Positions 61,601 to 64,000 of a stretch of 64,000 nt of DNA are shown piece after piece. Made by a program: the position numbers and the translations under genes. The stretch comes from Sapria himalayana (lineage: Eukaryota; Streptophyta; Magnoliopsida; Malpighiales; Rafflesiaceae). The DNA lies in NCBI GenBank assembly GCA_029783825.1, contig JAREIK010017918.1, positions 2,340,501-2,404,500 of the forward strand. Reading direction: 5' to 3'. Every line of letters starts with the position of its first letter. The stretch's first letter is position 1. The notes beneath the pieces were generated by a model. That model was not told the origin of the DNA. It did no database searches and was given only the letters and a program-made list of their open reading frames with translations.

Positions 61601-62320
61601 AAAAATATTCATTAGATGTGCTCATCAATGATATTTTATTACACATTGGCATGTTCATTATGTGGTGGGAGTCGATAAGGGCTCAAGGCATAAAACACTT
61701 TTGAGTTTCATCTCATTCTGTGAATATAGAAATATGCAAGGTAGAGATTATATTTTTTGGAAAGTGAATGTAAATTGAAAGCATGACCACTACATGTGCA
61801 CTTAGGAGGAAACTCTTGTAAGCATTTTTTTTTCTAGGCATGGGTCACCCTATATGGGAAACATTTCATGTATACAACATTCCAGTGGAACACTCATCGA
61901 GGTCATAGAACAAGGTTGGACCATAACATGATGAATATTTTTGTAAAATAATTTGTAATAATTTTTTTTTTTGGTTATAAATATTGTGTATAAGAGTATT
62001 GTAATTAAATTTTTAAGGACTTTATGATAGATCATTGTATCTTTTGAGTATGAATGAATGAGCCATTGAAATTTCTTTTACTCATAAATGGACTAGTGTG
62101 GTCATTGTATATTGGACCCTATATTGGTTATGTGATTGTGATATTATGTAGATTGGATTTGGGATAGAGTTTCCATGCATAGGTTGTTATTTCCTATTTG
62201 TGTTAAAATATGAGTCCCAATAATTGAGCCACAACATGATAATATTGAGTTACCCAACATCTACAAGTTTTCCAAAGATTGATAGTTGATTATTGGACAT
62301 CTATATTTTGGGGTGTTACA
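61601..62320 (+). repeat. 3' part of a 5' LTR (Ty3/gypsy), left edge unknown
   Basis: Ends ggggtgttaca at 62320, the classic end of plant gypsy LTRs, followed after three bases by a perfect methionine-tRNA primer site. Confidence 0.6.
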
Positions 62321-62323
62321 GCT

Positions 62324-62335
62324 TGGTATCAGAGC
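62324..62335 (+). other. Primer-binding site, TGGTATCAGAGC
   Basis: An exact 12-base match to the complement of the 3' end of plant initiator methionine tRNA, placed three bases after the LTR end. It primes minus-strand DNA synthesis in LTR retrotransposons. Confidence 0.9.
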
Positions 62336-62639
62336 ATAGGTTAATAAATATCTAGAGCTTGTTGCATGATTCCAACATCACATCAAGTCCTAGGTATATG
62401 ATTACCTAGGGCTTGATGGGCATGGGTTTAGATCATTGTGCTCATTGTACATTGCATATTTGTTGTTATGCGATTGTGTATTATATATTACAAGAATTAT
62501 GTTTATGGTAGAATATGTATAGTAAAAGATAAACACTAGGGACATAGAACATAACCTTAGAAGTTTTAAAATGGAATGAATGGAATCATTTATTATGTAA
62601 AGTCTATTAGTGCTTGACATATGCACTATTAGTAAGACT

Positions 62640-63110
62640 AAAAAATGAATCCAATTTTTTTAATGGAATGTGTAGATGACAAGTCAATGAAGAGGATACA
62701 AAGGTGGTTGGCAAGGCAACAACTAAATGCCACCAACCATCAATCATCAAGCTTTCATGAAGGCTATTGGTGCTTTGACTACTTATATTGCACATGCAAG
62801 TGTTATGGCTACTACAATTGTATATGTGAATGGTGCAGCTACTACAATTGCATAAGCTAGTACAATAGTAGGCTAAGGAAGGTTAGGTAATTTCCAATGT
62901 TTTAAGGCATATCATCCTCCAATATTCATAGGAGGAGGGGATCCAATTGTAGCTAATCATTGGTTTACATATGTTGAAAAGATTTTGGAGGCTTTGGAGA
63001 TCTCTGTTATGACATTGCAAGGGGACCAAAACTTAGTTAGTTGACATGATCTCAAAAAAGTTTACCAATTATCTTTCATCCAACGTAGCTCTGCAAGTAT
63101 ATGGGTCATA
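62640..63110 (+). pseudogene. Ty3/gypsy gag fragment
   Basis: After broken N-terminal sequence (RWLARQQLNATN), the frame at about 62886-63003 reads NFQCFKAYHPPIFIGGGDP and then IVANHWFTYVEKILEALEIS. This is the retrotransposon gag domain start typical of Tekay/Del-like chromoviruses ('F.R..PP.F.GGPDP..AE.WI...EKI'). It breaks down beyond 63060. Protease and RT are not visible in the window. Confidence 0.75.
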
Positions 63111-64000
63111 GAAGTTATAAAGTGAACATATGTTTAGATATTAATCCCATAAAAATTATCGTAATGATTCAATGAATTAAAAATGAACTAACAATTATAT
63201 GAGTTGAATGGATATACTGTCTTTGAAAATATACCTTGACTCTAGGGTTGGAAAACATACTTATGCATGATGATGTTTTTCAAAGTTTAGTTTATATCAT
63301 GTTTTCTTATTATATGAAGAATTGATTAGTGTGTAAATACATGTGTTCCCTCTTGGCATACAATGTGGTCATTATCTATTGGATTGTCACTACCAAGGAT
63401 GATCCTATCATAGTTGTTTCCTTGGTATTTCAATACCAAAGCAATATATCTTTCCATATAAGGGTCATTCATATATCTACTCCTTTTAGGCAATACATCA
63501 ATAATCCTTGATGATTTCTTTAAGTATATAATTCAATTCTACAACCTCTAATTGTCTCAACGATGCAAGAAAATGTGTTGATAATTGTGTTAGTACTTTC
63601 CATTTCATAAATACCATACTCATGACTAAACATATATCTTCTCACAAATATCACCTATGAAAGTCATACAAGCATAAATAATTAGCAAGAATATCACCAC
63701 CATATAAGCCTCCTTCACTTGCATGTGTCATGTGACATGGATGTCATCATCCTCCATAGCTGATAGATGACTCTCATGATATTATGAACTTCCTAGTTAA
63801 GATGTTTTACTTAACTCCTACATTACTTGAATATTAATTCTTCTAGATAGTACACAGTGGATTGATTTTTAATATATTTATACTTTCAGTTTCATAAGCA
63901 CCTTACTCATAATGATTAAACATAACTCTACTTTGGGTTTTAACATATTGGTTTATCTCATGTATTACTTCCTTCTTATTAAACTATGTAAGTGTGCCCA
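63111..64000. other. AT-rich sequence to window end
   Basis: Probably the decayed interior of the gypsy element or unrelated spacer. No motif recognised. Confidence 0.35.

Noticed and set aside
1..64000. CRISPR array, rRNA or tRNA genes
   Set aside because: No regularly spaced unique-spacer repeats and no cloverleaf or rRNA-like stretch were seen. The tRNA-like matches are primer-binding sites.

Overview
This window is nuclear DNA from a flowering plant. It is AT-rich and crowded with retrotransposons, and coding exons are separated by introns of 6 to 13 kb. Very long repeat-filled introns, methionine-tRNA-primed Ty1/copia elements and GC-rich hAT elements fit a large-genome angiosperm. A monocot such as a palm is possible, but that is only a guess. 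The single convincing host gene is the 3' part of a TWD40-2-type gene (WD40-repeat subunit of the TPLATE/TSET endocytic adaptor complex) on the + strand. Seven coding exons (6004-6116, 6620-6815, 6968-7079, 7159-7313, 13802-15194, 15545-15739, 28900-29370) join in one frame with GT/AG borders and encode the last ~877 residues. The 5' exons with the WD40 propeller must lie left of the window, so bases 1-6003 are probably intron.

Layout. 1-6003: a TIR element carrying a G-rich minisatellite (64-816) and a decayed relative (about 1740-2090), an LTR relic, a complete hAT MITE with a perfect 8-bp duplication (3420-4065) and a Ty3/gypsy tail on the minus strand (about 4540-5150). 7314-13801 (6.5-kb intron): a broken GT34 glycosyltransferase copy (8030-9143), two tandem copies of a decayed copia integrase region (about 9960-11130) and TGCA-rich blocks. 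15740-28899 (13.2-kb intron): decayed LTR elements in duplicated units, a second complete hAT MITE (23309-24074) with a perfect 8-bp duplication, and a nested insertion at about 25690-26285. 29395-29578: a long GT/GC microsatellite just after the stop codon.

Right of the gene, 30 kb onward is almost wholly mobile-element sequence: a LINE scrap (30.1-30.4 kb); a full-length but dead copia element with 235-bp LTRs and a GATCA duplication (30642-35271); a 380-bp AAT microsatellite (36.1 kb); a second copia relic on the minus strand (about 38.9-42 kb); an old + strand copia element with 1.2-kb LTRs (43.9-50.75 kb) that hosts a third hAT MITE (46172-46642); a minus-strand copia relic with paired LTRs (about 51.3-59 kb); a minisatellite (about 59.8-60.06 kb); and the LTR end, primer-binding site and gag scrap of a Ty3/gypsy element (62.3-63.1 kb). 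I found no RNA genes, CRISPR arrays or new enzymatic system. The most unusual signals are structural: a ~115-bp direct repeat flanking a copia element, the nested hAT copies, the giant introns, and unusual substitutions in the TWD40-2 protein.
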